A stretch of DNA of 12,587 bases from Pseudomonadota bacterium (lineage in GTDB: Bacteria; Myxococcota; UBA9042; PHBI01), in contig SYAK01000031.1 of NCBI GenBank assembly GCA_005788935.1, positions 1-12,587 on the forward strand, in the 5' to 3' direction. The notes under the pieces were generated by a model, which was not told the origin of the DNA, made no database searches, and saw only the letters and a program-made list of their open reading frames with translations. The first letter of the stretch is position 1. Every line of letters begins with the position of its first letter. Positions 1-7,886 of the stretch are shown here, piece by piece. Made by a program: the position numbers and the translations under genes.

Positions 1-962
1 CGCGGCGGCTCGTGGCAGAGGGGCACACGGTCATCGGCGTTGATTCTCTCAACACATACTATGACATTCGCCTCAAGCACGCCCGGCTGGTCGAGCTCGG
101 CTTCGACATCGGCGAGATCACCCCTGGCCGCCTCATCGCGAGCCGTACGAGCACGGGGCTCACCTTCGCTCAGCTCTCGATCGAGGATGGACCCCAGGTC
201 AGCCGCACGCTCGCCGACATCGAGTTCGACGCCATCGCGCACCTCGCGGCCCAGGCTGGCGTACGCGCCTCGCTGACGACACCGAGACCGTACATCGACA
301 GCAACATCCACGGTTTCCAGACGATCCTCGAGCTCGCGCGCCGGCCCGGAGTCCGCCACACCGTCTACGCGAGCAGCTCCTCGGTCTACGGCGAGCGCGT
401 TGATCCGCCGTTCAGGGAGACAGACCCGGTCGGCAACCCCGTCAGCCTCTACGCTGTCACGAAGCGCACGAACGAGCTGATGGCGGGCTGTCACGCGGAG
501 CTCTTCGGGCTGCGGCTCGTCGGACTCCGCTTCTTCACTGTCTACGGACCCCTCGGGCGTCCGGACATGGCCTACTTCGAGTTCGCGCGCCGCATCTTCG
601 CAGGGGAACCCATCGCGATCCACAACCGCGGCGATATGGCGCGCGATTTCACTTGCGTGCGCGACACGGTGGAGGGTCTGCGCCGGGTGGTCGAGAACGG
701 GCCGGTCGGCGAAGAGCGGCACGCGGTCTACAATCTGGGTCGCGGGGCGCCTGTCCGGCTCCTCGATTTCGTGGAGGCCCTCGAGCGTGCCTGCGGTCGC
801 ACCGCTGACAAGCGACTGCTGCCGATGCAGCCTGGGGACGTGACGGTGACGTGGGCCGACATGACGCGCTTCACGGCCGACTACGGCTTCAGGCCGTCGG
901 TCGACCTCGCGGAGGGGGTCGCGGAGTTCGTCGCCTGGTTCCGTGCCTATCATGGCCTCTGA
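1..962 (+). CDS. UDP-glucuronate 4-epimerase-like NAD-dependent sugar epimerase (5' end cut off)
   Basis: An extended short-chain dehydrogenase/reductase that probably epimerises a UDP-sugar, most likely UDP-glucuronate to UDP-galacturonate, for a cytoplasmic surface-polysaccharide precursor pool. The frame is open to the window edge, and the N-terminal GxxGxxG nucleotide loop is missing, so the true start lies upstream; the GTG at 12 is internal (it reads Val in an RRLVAEGHTVIGVDS context). Numbering from that GTG, visible motifs are GVDSLNTYYD (9-18, typical of the CapI/GAE branch), HLAAQAGVR (77-85), SSSSVYG (121-127), the catalytic pair Tyr147-xxx-Lys151, RFFTVYGP (173-180), GRPDMA (182-187) and GDMARDFT (207-214). 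These fit UDP-glucuronate epimerases better than GalE or RmlB. The stop at 960-962 lies 25 bases before the methyltransferase start, so the two are probably co-transcribed. Substrate is inferred from family resemblance. Confidence 0.85.
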   Translation, partial: RRLVAEGHTVIGVDSLNTYYDIRLKHARLVELGFDIGEITPGRLIASRTSTGLTFAQLSIEDGPQVSRTLADIEFDAIAHLAAQAGVRASLTTPRPYIDSNIHGFQTILELARRPGVRHTVYASSSSVYGERVDPPFRETDPVGNPVSLYAVTKRTNELMAGCHAELFGLRLVGLRFFTVYGPLGRPDMAYFEFARRIFAGEPIAIHNRGDMARDFTCVRDTVEGLRRVVENGPVGEERHAVYNLGRGAPVRLLDFVEALERACGRTADKRLLPMQPGDVTVTWADMTRFTADYGFRPSVDLAEGVAEFVAWFRAYHGL

Positions 963-987
963 CGCGCCCCAGAAAGGACAGAGTCGC

Positions 988-1905
988 ATGCCTTTTCACG
1001 TGAAACGGAGCCCGCGGGCGTTCGCGCGCCGCGCCCTCTCGCAGGCCTTTCACCTCGGTGATCTCGTCGCGGGAACCCTGCGCGGGGCGAGGTGCCCGAA
1101 CTGCGACGCTGGGCAGGGCACACCGCGCGTCCGCAAGACCTTTCCGCTCGCCACGGTCTACGCGTGTGACGGCTGCGGCCTCTACTACCGCGCGACAGGG
1201 CTGCAGGGCTCGGGGTTCGCGCGGTGGTACTACTCGAACCTCTACACGGACGTCGGGATCGCGACGAACCCGGAGCTCCTCGAGCCCTCCGAGGTCGTCG
1301 CGTGGAGCCGCCGCGAGGGGAAGGATCGGACCGCGCTCGTGGCACACGCCATGGACCTCCTCGCGGTCCAGCCTCCATGGATCGCCGTCCTTGGCGCGAG
1401 CTGGGGCTACGAGGTCCTGACGCTCCGCACCCTCGGCCTCCTGGTCTGGGGTGTCGAAGCGGCGGATGACCGCCGCGCCTTCGGCGTCGAGCGATACGGC
1501 GTCGAGCTGTACGCGACGATCGCCGAGGGAGTGGCGCGCCATGGCCCGGGAGGGGTCATCGTCAGCTCGCACGTCATCGAGCACATCGCGCGCCTGTCGC
1601 CATTTATCGAAGAGATTCATCGAGCTGCGCGCCCCGCCGCTCAGCTCCACATCACGCCGCGCGTCGAGCCGCTCGGCCCCGACACGGCCACGCAGATCGG
1701 ACGCGAACACCCGATCGGCGTCACGACAGGCTACTGGCGAGGTCTCGCGAGGTCGCTCGACAGCGAGGTCGCCCACGCCTTCGTCCAGCCGCCCGGGACC
1801 GCGTCGGCGTGCGAGCTGGTCGCGCTGCTCGTTGGGCGCGACGCCCTCCGCGCCGGTAGCGTCGCCTCGCTCGACGCGGTCGCTTCGCAGCGAGGCACGG
1901 GATGA
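988..1905 (+). CDS. Class I SAM-dependent methyltransferase with N-terminal zinc ribbon
   Basis: A 305-residue soluble protein. Residues 36-63 form a zinc-ribbon-like pair, CPNC (C36, C39) and CDGCG (C60, C63). A Rossmann methyltransferase core follows: motif I IAVLGASWGYEV (about 132-143), an acidic residue in GVEAADD (E157) and a VIVSSHVIEHI strand/helix (190-200) as in Methyltransf_23-like enzymes. Such proteins usually methylate sugars or small molecules in polysaccharide or secondary-metabolite loci; the substrate cannot be read here. I chose ATG 988 because AAAGGA (973-978) sits 9 bases upstream; a GTG at 943 in the same frame would overlap the epimerase and lacks a good ribosome site. 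The stop overlaps the next start as ATGA (1902-1905), implying translational coupling. The first codons (MPFHVKR) are encoded by a parS-like palindrome. Confidence 0.75.
   Translation: MPFHVKRSPRAFARRALSQAFHLGDLVAGTLRGARCPNCDAGQGTPRVRKTFPLATVYACDGCGLYYRATGLQGSGFARWYYSNLYTDVGIATNPELLEPSEVVAWSRREGKDRTALVAHAMDLLAVQPPWIAVLGASWGYEVLTLRTLGLLVWGVEAADDRRAFGVERYGVELYATIAEGVARHGPGGVIVSSHVIEHIARLSPFIEEIHRAARPAAQLHITPRVEPLGPDTATQIGREHPIGVTTGYWRGLARSLDSEVAHAFVQPPGTASACELVALLVGRDALRAGSVASLDAVASQRGTG
992..1007. promoter_or_regulatory. parS-like ParB-binding site A
   Basis: The 16-mer CTTTTCACGTGAAACG matches the ParB site consensus TGTTNCACGTGAAACA at 13 of 16 positions, including an unbroken TTTCACGTGAAAC core. 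It lies within codons 2-7 of the methyltransferase gene. parS sites cluster around origins; this one is about 9.5 kb from the DnaA-box cluster. ParA and ParB genes are not in the window, so ParB binding is inferred. Confidence 0.6.
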
Positions 1906-3468
1906 CCGAGAGGCGTCAGGGTGTCGTGCGAGGCACCCTCGGGGTGCTCTGGGGCGTGCTGACGCCAACGTGCATCCTCATCGCGCTCAACGCCCTCGAC
2001 CCCCATCAGCCCACCACCGGGTTCGCGTGGGCTCTTGTCGCGTCCGCCCTCTCCATCATCGGGCTCTTCGCGGCTGGATACGGCGAGCGTCGGAACGCCC
2101 TCTCACCCGTCTGCATCGCGGCGGTGTACCTCTTCGGCCTCTACCCTTTCCATGGCTTGATCACGTTCGGAGACGACGATGTGCTGGGACGCATCGGCAC
2201 GGACGCCGAGTATTGGCGAGCGCTCGCAGCCCTGTGGCTCGCCGCTGGCACGCCCCTCTTCTGGGCCGGGTTCCGCTCGAAGCTGATGTCGTCGATGCTC
2301 AGGCGGCTACCAAAGGCCAACTGGCACATCGATGACACCTCGGGTGGCACCATGACGCGTGCGCTCATCATCTCGGGGCTCGGCTGGATCGCCCGGGGAG
2401 CGTCGTATCTGCTCGGCTTCCACTTTCATCAGGTCGGCCCGACCTCGATCGCGACCGACACCCTGCCATTCCAGTTCGTCGTTACGCTGCTCGCCGACAT
2501 CCCGACCGTGATCGTTGTCTATATCGCGATCATCGGGGCCGTGCACAAGCGGCGCAGCCTTCTGCTCGGCCTCGCCCTCCCGCTCCTGGGACTCGAGCTC
2601 GGCTGGGCGCTCATTTCCGGCTCACGCTTCAAGATGCTGTTGCTCATTGCAACCGTCGCTATCGGCTTGTCTCGCGCCTATCGGCCAGTCTCACTGACCC
2701 AGTTCGTCATCGGGCTGACCATCTTCGCGAGCACGTTGTTTCCGCTCGCGACCGCGATCCGCACCGGCCTCTTCTCGCAGCGCGTCGAAATCGAGCGCGG
2801 CGGGTTCACCCGCGAGACCGTGGGGCGCAGCATCGAGAGCGCCTTCGAGGAGGACGCGACCTCCGACAGCGGTGACGACGATGCCCTGAAGCTCCTTGGG
2901 GAGCGCCTCCACGCGCTGACGAGCTTCGCCCTGATCATCCGCACACCCCTGAGCGGCATCCCTACCGGCTTGGCGAGCAGTTCCTGATGACACCGCTCGT
3001 CATGGTCATCCCGCGTATCGTGTGGCCCGACAAGCCCACCCCGGGCGAGTTCACCCGCGCCTTCAAGCGGATGTACTGGGGACTTCACGACCAGACGACC
3101 TCCGTCGCTCCATCTCAGCTCGGCGGGTTCTGGTCGAATTTCGGCTTCGCGGGGGTCTTCCTCGGGATGTGGCTCTCCGGCCTGCTCTATGGGTTGCTGA
3201 TGGCGACCTCGCCTTCGGGACAAGCGGGAGGAGCTATTTTCCGCTCGCGGTCACGTCGACGCTGCTCCCCACCCTGATCCAGACCTTCGAGAGCGAGTTC
3301 GAGCCGCTCGTCGAAGGCCTGCCGAAGATGCTCCTCATCTACTTCCTGATGGCCTGGGGGCTCTCGAAGGGCCTCAGATCTCAGCGCCGCGCCACAACAT
3401 CGACCGACGCACGCGCCCCAAGCGGCTCGAACCCCCCTCCGGCTGCGAGCGCGTCGAGACTGCCGTAG
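1902..3468 (+). pseudogene. O-antigen/oligosaccharide repeat-unit polymerase (Wzy-like), frame broken twice
   Basis: A multi-pass inner-membrane protein that would join lipid-linked sugar repeats. Frame one (1902 to about 2946) encodes some eight hydrophobic stretches, a large polar segment and SGSRFKMLLL, typical of Wzy-type polymerases. The family signature continues in a second frame: TPERHPYRLGEQ, then IPRIVWPDKP, then GGFWSNFGFAGVFLGMW. A third frame, from about 3205, carries the last membrane segment (LLIYFLMAWGLSKG) to the TAG at 3466-3468. Both shifts are equivalent to one missing base: the first near the C4 run at 2946-2949, the second within 3200-3240, which contains a T4 run. Repaired, the product would be about 522 residues, normal for the family. 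It may be a decayed gene or an intact one with homopolymer errors; I cannot tell. Translation starts at ATG 1902, overlapping the methyltransferase stop, with GAGG at 1892-1895. Its tail overlaps the FkbM gene by 88 bases. Confidence 0.7.
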
Positions 3469-4238
3469 CCACAGGACTGGAAGAAGGCCTCGAAGTCGGC
3501 GAGCGAGCGACCAGCTGGCGCGTGTCGGTAGGCCTCATACTCCATCACGACGGCGGGGTGCCGCGCGGTGAGGGTCCGCGCGAGCCCTCTCAGGACATGA
3601 AGCTCCCAGCCCTCGACGTCGACCTTGAGGAGGTCGGGCGGCAGGGCCTCCCCACGCGCGATAAGGGCATCGCCCGAGGCCCCCTCGACCGGAAGACCTG
3701 TCTCCGACGTGTTGTGCATCGGCACGAGGCTGCCGATCCCTTGGTTCGTCGCCGAGCCGCTCTCGTAAAAGGACAGCGGCGCATCCGCGTCGGAGAGCGC
3801 GAGCGGATGAATCCTGAGACGCGCGGCGAGCGCTGGATTCAACGCGACCTGGCGGCGCAGCTGTGCGAGGACGCGCGGAGACGGTTCGAACGCCTCGACC
3901 CGCAGGTGCGGCAGGCGCGCGAGCAAGGGCAAGGTCACCGCGCCGATGTTCGCCCCGACGTCCCACAGGACGAGCGGACGTCCTGCACCTCGCTCGGCGG
4001 CGAGGCGCGCGAGGGCGTCAGCCACCGCGACCCCATAGCCACCATGATAGAAGATGCCGAACTGAATGAGCTCGGTGGTGTCGAGCTGCCAGCGCACACC
4101 ACCGCGCTCGACCTCCGGGAGAGGACCAGCGCCGATGAGCCGATCGAGCCGGCGCGCCACGCGCGTCTTCCCCCGAAAGGCGGGACTCCGCGCGGAGAGC
4201 TCGCCGAGCAGGACCCTCAATCTGTCACGGTACCGCAT
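3381..4238 (-). CDS. FkbM-family SAM-dependent methyltransferase
   Basis: A 285-residue protein of the FkbM methyltransferase family, which commonly O-methylates sugars in surface polysaccharides and glycolipids. Visible motifs are the SAM-binding loop WDVGANIGA (92-100), the ribose-binding acidic residue in VEAFEPSP (E118) and the family hallmark DLLKVDVEGWE (202-212). Start ATG at 4238-4236 has AAGGGG six bases upstream (4250-4245 on the minus strand). It is the last gene of the minus-strand run, 40 bases after the glycosyltransferase stop, and it converges on the polymerase gene with an 88-base tail-to-tail overlap. A perfect TATAAT about 40 bases upstream could give it a separate promoter. 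Family assignment is firm; the acceptor is unknown, though sugar methylation fits the neighbours. Confidence 0.85.
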   Translation of the reverse strand: MRYRDRLRVLLGELSARSPAFRGKTRVARRLDRLIGAGPLPEVERGGVRWQLDTTELIQFGIFYHGGYGVAVADALARLAAERGAGRPLVLWDVGANIGAVTLPLLARLPHLRVEAFEPSPRVLAQLRRQVALNPALAARLRIHPLALSDADAPLSFYESGSATNQGIGSLVPMHNTSETGLPVEGASGDALIARGEALPPDLLKVDVEGWELHVLRGLARTLTARHPAVVMEYEAYRHAPAGRSLADFEAFFQSCGYGSLDALAAGGGFEPLGARASVDVVARR

Positions 4239-4277
4239 CGGAGGCCCCTTGAAGACGCGTCATTCCGCCCAGTCGCT

Positions 4278-4283
4278 ATTATA
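4278..4283 (-). promoter_or_regulatory. Possible -10 element for the FkbM gene
   Basis: On the minus strand this reads TATAAT, an exact sigma-70 -10 hexamer. It straddles the glycosyltransferase stop codon and ends 39 bases before the FkbM start. It sits in a conspicuous AT-rich island (about 4275-4302) in otherwise GC-rich DNA. No good -35 hexamer is visible at 16-18 bases spacing, so it may simply reflect the AT-rich end of the upstream gene. Confidence 0.3.
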
Positions 4284-5382
4284 TTTCAAAACATGAATCT
4301 AGCTGCGCCGCAACGTCCTGAGCATAACGCGGAAAGAGGAAGGCGCCCTCGAGTCGCCTCCGCCCCGCCACCCCGAGGGCTGACGCGCGCGCGCGGTCTC
4401 GCCCGAGCGTCACGAGCGCCCTCACGAGGGCCTCGGCGTCATCCGGATCCGCGAGCACCCCGGTGACGCCGTCCTCCACGACCTCGGGGGTCGCCGCGGC
4501 CGCGAGCGCCACGACAGCGCGGCCGCGCGCCATCGCCTCGGCAAAGACGAGCCCGAAACCCTCGCGCAGCGATGGCAGGACCAGCGCACGACACGATACA
4601 AAGAGCGCATCGAGTTGCGCATCCGACACGCCGCCGTGAAAGATCACCGCGTCCGTGAGGCCCTCGGTGCGCGCGAGCTCCTCGAGGCGCCCCCGATCAT
4701 CCCCGTCACCGACGATCTCGAGGCGCGCGCCGAGCTCAAGTTCGCGGCGCGCGCGCACAAACGCGCCGATCGCCTTGTCGATCCCCTTGTAGCGGTCCGC
4801 GGCGCTGAGCCGCGAGACGACGAGGAACCGCGGTGGTCCATCTGGACAGGGGGTGACAGGGACTAGGGGTTGCAGCGGGTCGAGGCAGTTGCGGATAGGC
4901 ATGACCCGCCCGCTCTCGAGGCCGTGCAGGTCGGTCACCGTGGCCGCGGTGTGGTGACTGATCGGCCACACCTGCGTCGCACGCCTGAGCGCCAAGGTCC
5001 GCAGCGCAGACAGCGGCTCCCAGACCTCGATCCCGTGCGCGACGACGACATGCCGCGCACCAAAGACCGACGCCGCGAGGCCGAGCGGCGCAAAGTTCAC
5101 GTGCCCGAAGATAAACAGCGTCGAGGGACCCGCGCACGCCAACGTCTCAATCGCGAAGCGTGCGCGATGGCTGGAATAACCGCGGAGTTGCACGTGAAAC
5201 GGGCAGATCCGCGGGTCCCGCAGCCGCCCGCGGTCGTGCAGGACCCGCACCGAAAGCCTGCCTCCGCGACGTTCAACCCACTTGGCGCAGGCGAGCGCGA
5301 GGGCCTGGGAAATGCGTGCGATGCCGTTGGCCCGGTCGAAGAGATCGGGGACGACCAGAACGAGGTGCGGAGGCCGCCTCAC
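4279..5382 (-). CDS. GT4-family (GT-B fold) glycosyltransferase
   Basis: A 367-residue cytoplasmic glycosyltransferase, probably moving a nucleotide-activated sugar onto a lipid-linked or polysaccharide acceptor. The C-terminal donor domain shows VVSRLSAADRYKGID (188-202), LEIVGDGDDRGRL (221-233), IFHGGVSD (247-254) and the EX7E motif EGFGLVFAE (274-282). The N-terminal domain has HVVVAHGIEVWEPL (111-124). The length is normal for the family. The GTG start (5382-5380) overlaps the proB stop in a GTGA, so translation is probably coupled to proB, an unexpected pairing of proline synthesis with glycan assembly. The stop is TAA, and the last 25 bases are unusually AT-rich. Residues 61-66 (PFHVQL) are encoded by a parS-like palindrome. 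Donor and acceptor cannot be assigned. Confidence 0.85.
   Translation of the reverse strand: MRRPPHLVLVVPDLFDRANGIARISQALALACAKWVERRGGRLSVRVLHDRGRLRDPRICPFHVQLRGYSSHRARFAIETLACAGPSTLFIFGHVNFAPLGLAASVFGARHVVVAHGIEVWEPLSALRTLALRRATQVWPISHHTAATVTDLHGLESGRVMPIRNCLDPLQPLVPVTPCPDGPPRFLVVSRLSAADRYKGIDKAIGAFVRARRELELGARLEIVGDGDDRGRLEELARTEGLTDAVIFHGGVSDAQLDALFVSCRALVLPSLREGFGLVFAEAMARGRAVVALAAAATPEVVEDGVTGVLADPDDAEALVRALVTLGRDRARASALGVAGRRRLEGAFLFPRYAQDVAAQLDSCFEI
5186..5201. promoter_or_regulatory. parS-like ParB-binding site B
   Basis: AGTTGCACGTGAAACG matches the TGTTNCACGTGAAACA consensus at all but the two outermost positions (14 of 16). It lies inside the glycosyltransferase gene, where its minus-strand reading encodes PFHVQL. 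It is about 5.3 kb from the DnaA-box cluster. Activity is inferred from match and location. Confidence 0.6.
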
Positions 5383-6524
5383 GCCGTGAGGCTCCCAGAC
5401 TCATCGGAGAGCACGAGGTCGTTGCGGTGAACGACCGGGTCGACGTAGCCACCCTGCAGCCTTGCGCTCACGGCGTCGCGCCTCAACCCCCTGATGTCGT
5501 TGAGGACCTCGCTGTCGTAGCCGCTGAGGCCACGGCCCACGAGGGCCCCGTCGGGGTCGCGGATCTCGACCGCGTCACCCGCCGCGAAGTGACCCTCAAC
5601 CCCCGTGACGCCGATCGGCAGGAGGCTCGCCCCCGTCGTCCGCAGCGCCTCGGCCGCCCCCGCGTCGACCCGCACCACTCCGAGCGTCCGCGAGAAGAAG
5701 CCGATCCAGTGGAGTCGCCGCGGGATCTGCCGTTGCGGATGGAACAGCGTCCCGATGGCCTCGCCCGCGAGGATGCGCGTCAAGATGGAAGGGTCCGCAC
5801 CGCTCGCGATGACGAGCGGGATCCCAGCCCGCGTCGCGATCTCCGCAGCCTCGACCTTCGTCCGCATGCCTCCTGTCCCGACCGCGCTGCCCGACGTGCC
5901 CGCCATCGCGCGCACGCCTTCGTCGAGCGCGTAGATGTCCGACAGCGGCCGAGCGTCGTCATGCTTGCGCGGATCCCGATCGTAAAGCGCCGGTATATCA
6001 GTCAACAGCACGACGAGATCGGCCTCGACCACGGCGCCGAAGGCCGCGGCGAGGCGATCGTTGTCACCGAAGCGCAGCTCGTCGGTCGCGACCGTGTCGT
6101 TCTCGTTCGCGATCGGGATGACGCCGTAGCCGAGCAACTCCTGCAGCGTGTGGCGGATGTTGAGGAAGTGCCGGCGCTCGGCGAGATCGCCGTGGGTCAG
6201 CAGGATCTGGGCCGAAACCAGCCCATGGCGCGCAAAGGAATGCTGATAGCGCGCCATCAGTTCGGCCTGACCGATCGCCGCGAGCGCCTGGACCTGCGTC
6301 AGCTCCTTCGGACGCTCGCTGAACCCGAGGCGCGTCATGCCGCACGCGACCGCCCCGCTGGTGACCAGCGCCACCTCGACCCCTCGACTCCGCAACGCAG
6401 CGAGCGCGTCGGTCAGAACGTCAAGGTTCAAGGCCTGCAAGGTCGAGCTGCCGACCTTCACGACGACACGCCGCAGGGCCCCGAACATCGGGACGCGATC
6501 GAAAGGTTCCTGGTTGTCCTGCAT
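5379..6524 (-). CDS. proB: Glutamate 5-kinase
   Basis: Phosphorylates L-glutamate to gamma-glutamyl phosphate with ATP, the first step of proline synthesis in the cytoplasm. The 381-residue product matches the usual two-domain enzyme: an amino-acid-kinase domain with KVGSS (23-27), VTSGAVACG (54-62), IANENDT (138-144), GDND (153-156), LLTD (173-176) and GTGGMRTK (216-223), then a C-terminal PUA domain (about 283-365). I start it at ATG 6524, four bases after the murA stop, with AGGG eight bases upstream; ATG 6488, twelve codons on, is possible but lacks a good ribosome site. The open frame continues upstream over murA, but that stretch is not kinase-like. No proA is in the window, so the pathway must be completed elsewhere. 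Usual neighbours are proA or obg; lying between murA and a glycosyltransferase is less common. Confidence 0.95.
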   Translation of the reverse strand: MQDNQEPFDRVPMFGALRRVVVKVGSSTLQALNLDVLTDALAALRSRGVEVALVTSGAVACGMTRLGFSERPKELTQVQALAAIGQAELMARYQHSFARHGLVSAQILLTHGDLAERRHFLNIRHTLQELLGYGVIPIANENDTVATDELRFGDNDRLAAAFGAVVEADLVVLLTDIPALYDRDPRKHDDARPLSDIYALDEGVRAMAGTSGSAVGTGGMRTKVEAAEIATRAGIPLVIASGADPSILTRILAGEAIGTLFHPQRQIPRRLHWIGFFSRTLGVVRVDAGAAEALRTTGASLLPIGVTGVEGHFAAGDAVEIRDPDGALVGRGLSGYDSEVLNDIRGLRRDAVSARLQGGYVDPVVHRNDLVLSDESGSLTA

Positions 6525-6528
6525 GTCC

Positions 6529-7809
6529 TCAGCCCTGATCGCGCACGATCGATGCTCCGAGCGCGCGCAGCTTGTCGTCGATCCGCATGTAGCCACGGTC
6601 GATCTGACGGATATTGTAGATCGTCGAGGTCCCCTTGGCCGCGAGCGCCGCAATGAGAACCGCCATGCCCGCCCGCACATCGGGACTCTCGAGGCGCGCG
6701 CCGTAGAACTGGCTTGGACCGACGACCACGATGCGGTGCGGGTCGCACAGGATGATCGACGCCCCCATGCTGATGAGCGCGTCGGTGAAGAACATCCGCC
6801 CCTCGAACATCTTCTCGAAGAACAGCACCGTCCCCTTGCACTGCGTCGCGGTCGTGATCGCGATCGACATGAGATCGGTCGGAAACGCAGGCCACGGCGC
6901 GTCATCGATCCGCGGGATAGCACCATGCAGGTCGCGTCGGATCTCGAGCGGCTGATCGGGCGCCACACGCACCCGATCGTCGCCAATCTCGGGGTGGACA
7001 CCGAGCTTCCCGAAGACGTGCCGGATCATGCGCAGCTCATCGGCGCGCGTCCCTTCGATGACGATCTCGGAGTTCGTCACCGCCGCGAGCCCGATCCAGC
7101 TGCCGATCTCGAGATAATCAGGCCCAATGGTGTGGGTCGTGCCGTGCAGCCGCCGCTGTCCCGTGATTCGCAGCGTCCCGGTACCGATGCCGGAGATCTC
7201 GGCCCCCATCGACACCAGCATCCGGCAGAGCCCCTGAACATGTGGCTCACAGGCCGCGTTCATCAGGGTCGTCTGCCCGTCGGCGAGGGCGGCCGCCATC
7301 ACGAGGTTCTCGGTCGCCGTGACCGACGCCTCGTCGAAGAAGATCTCGGTCCCGACCAGGTGGCGCCCCTCGAGGACGTAGGCCCCGTTGAAATCGAAGG
7401 TCGCGCCAAGCGCAGTCAGCCCGTGAAAGTGCGTATCGAGGCGCCGACGCCCGATGACGTCACCCCCTGGCGGCGGGAGCTCCACCTGACCCGCCCGCGC
7501 GACTAGCGGCCCCGCGAGCAGGATTGACGCCCGGATGCGGCGCGCAAGGGACGCGTCGACCCGCCCGTCGGTGACCCCGTCAGCCGTGACGCGGACCGTG
7601 TCCTCGGCGAGGCGCTCGACCTTCGACCCAAGCTTCTCGAGGATCTGCAGCATCACCTCGACGTCCGCGATGGTTGGCAGATTCTTCAGGATGACTGGCT
7701 CGCTCGTCAGGAGGCAGGCCGCCAGGACCGGCAGCGCCTCGTTCTTCGAGCCACTCGGCGTGACGATGCCCTTCAGGCGGTGCCCCCCCTCGATGACAAA
7801 GCGCTCCAT
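6529..7809 (-). CDS. murA: UDP-N-acetylglucosamine 1-carboxyvinyltransferase (Cys-to-Asp active site)
   Basis: Transfers enolpyruvate from phosphoenolpyruvate to UDP-GlcNAc, the first committed step of peptidoglycan synthesis. The 426 residues cover the full EPSP-synthase-like fold: the substrate lysine in GSKNEALP (K22, N23), RIRASILLAGPLVAR (91-105), the mobile loop PPGGDVIGRR (113-122), DDAPWPAFPTD (302-312, with the conserved Asp at 312) and IDRGYMRIDDKLRALGA (403-419). The residue normally Cys115 in E. coli is Asp117 here. In Mycobacterium tuberculosis MurA also has Asp at this place and is insensitive to fosfomycin, so the same is expected here; this is inferred. Start ATG 7809 has a strong AGGAGG (7820-7815) five bases upstream. 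It follows recF by 77 bases and precedes proB by 4, suggesting one transcript. Confidence 0.95.
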   Translation of the reverse strand: MERFVIEGGHRLKGIVTPSGSKNEALPVLAACLLTSEPVILKNLPTIADVEVMLQILEKLGSKVERLAEDTVRVTADGVTDGRVDASLARRIRASILLAGPLVARAGQVELPPPGGDVIGRRRLDTHFHGLTALGATFDFNGAYVLEGRHLVGTEIFFDEASVTATENLVMAAALADGQTTLMNAACEPHVQGLCRMLVSMGAEISGIGTGTLRITGQRRLHGTTHTIGPDYLEIGSWIGLAAVTNSEIVIEGTRADELRMIRHVFGKLGVHPEIGDDRVRVAPDQPLEIRRDLHGAIPRIDDAPWPAFPTDLMSIAITTATQCKGTVLFFEKMFEGRMFFTDALISMGASIILCDPHRIVVVGPSQFYGARLESPDVRAGMAVLIAALAAKGTSTIYNIRQIDRGYMRIDDKLRALGASIVRDQG

Positions 7810-7886
7810 CTCCCCCTCCTCGCGCCCGTGACGTCGGGCGCCGCGATCCTAGCCGCCCGAAAGCCATCCGTCGAGGACCTCGCGGG

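Noticed and set aside
889..1968. Long minus-strand open frame opposite the methyltransferase
   Set aside because: Its translation is Arg/Ala/Asp-rich without any recognisable motif and it is antisense to a gene with clear family signatures and a ribosome site; a usual shadow in GC-rich DNA.
5098..5103. Fourth CACGTG near parS-like site B
   Set aside because: Flanks (AAGTT and CCCGA) do not match the ParB arms; a plain palindromic hexamer.
5160..6656. 498-codon plus-strand open frame opposite proB
   Set aside because: Arg/Pro/Asp-rich translation with no domain, covering the complement of well-supported proB; the long length reflects rarity of stops in GC-rich antisense frames.
6525..7001. 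N-terminal extension of proB over murA
   Set aside because: Residues before MQDNQ are Arg/Ser-rich and out of frame with murA; the kinase fold needs nothing more than the 381 residues from 6524.
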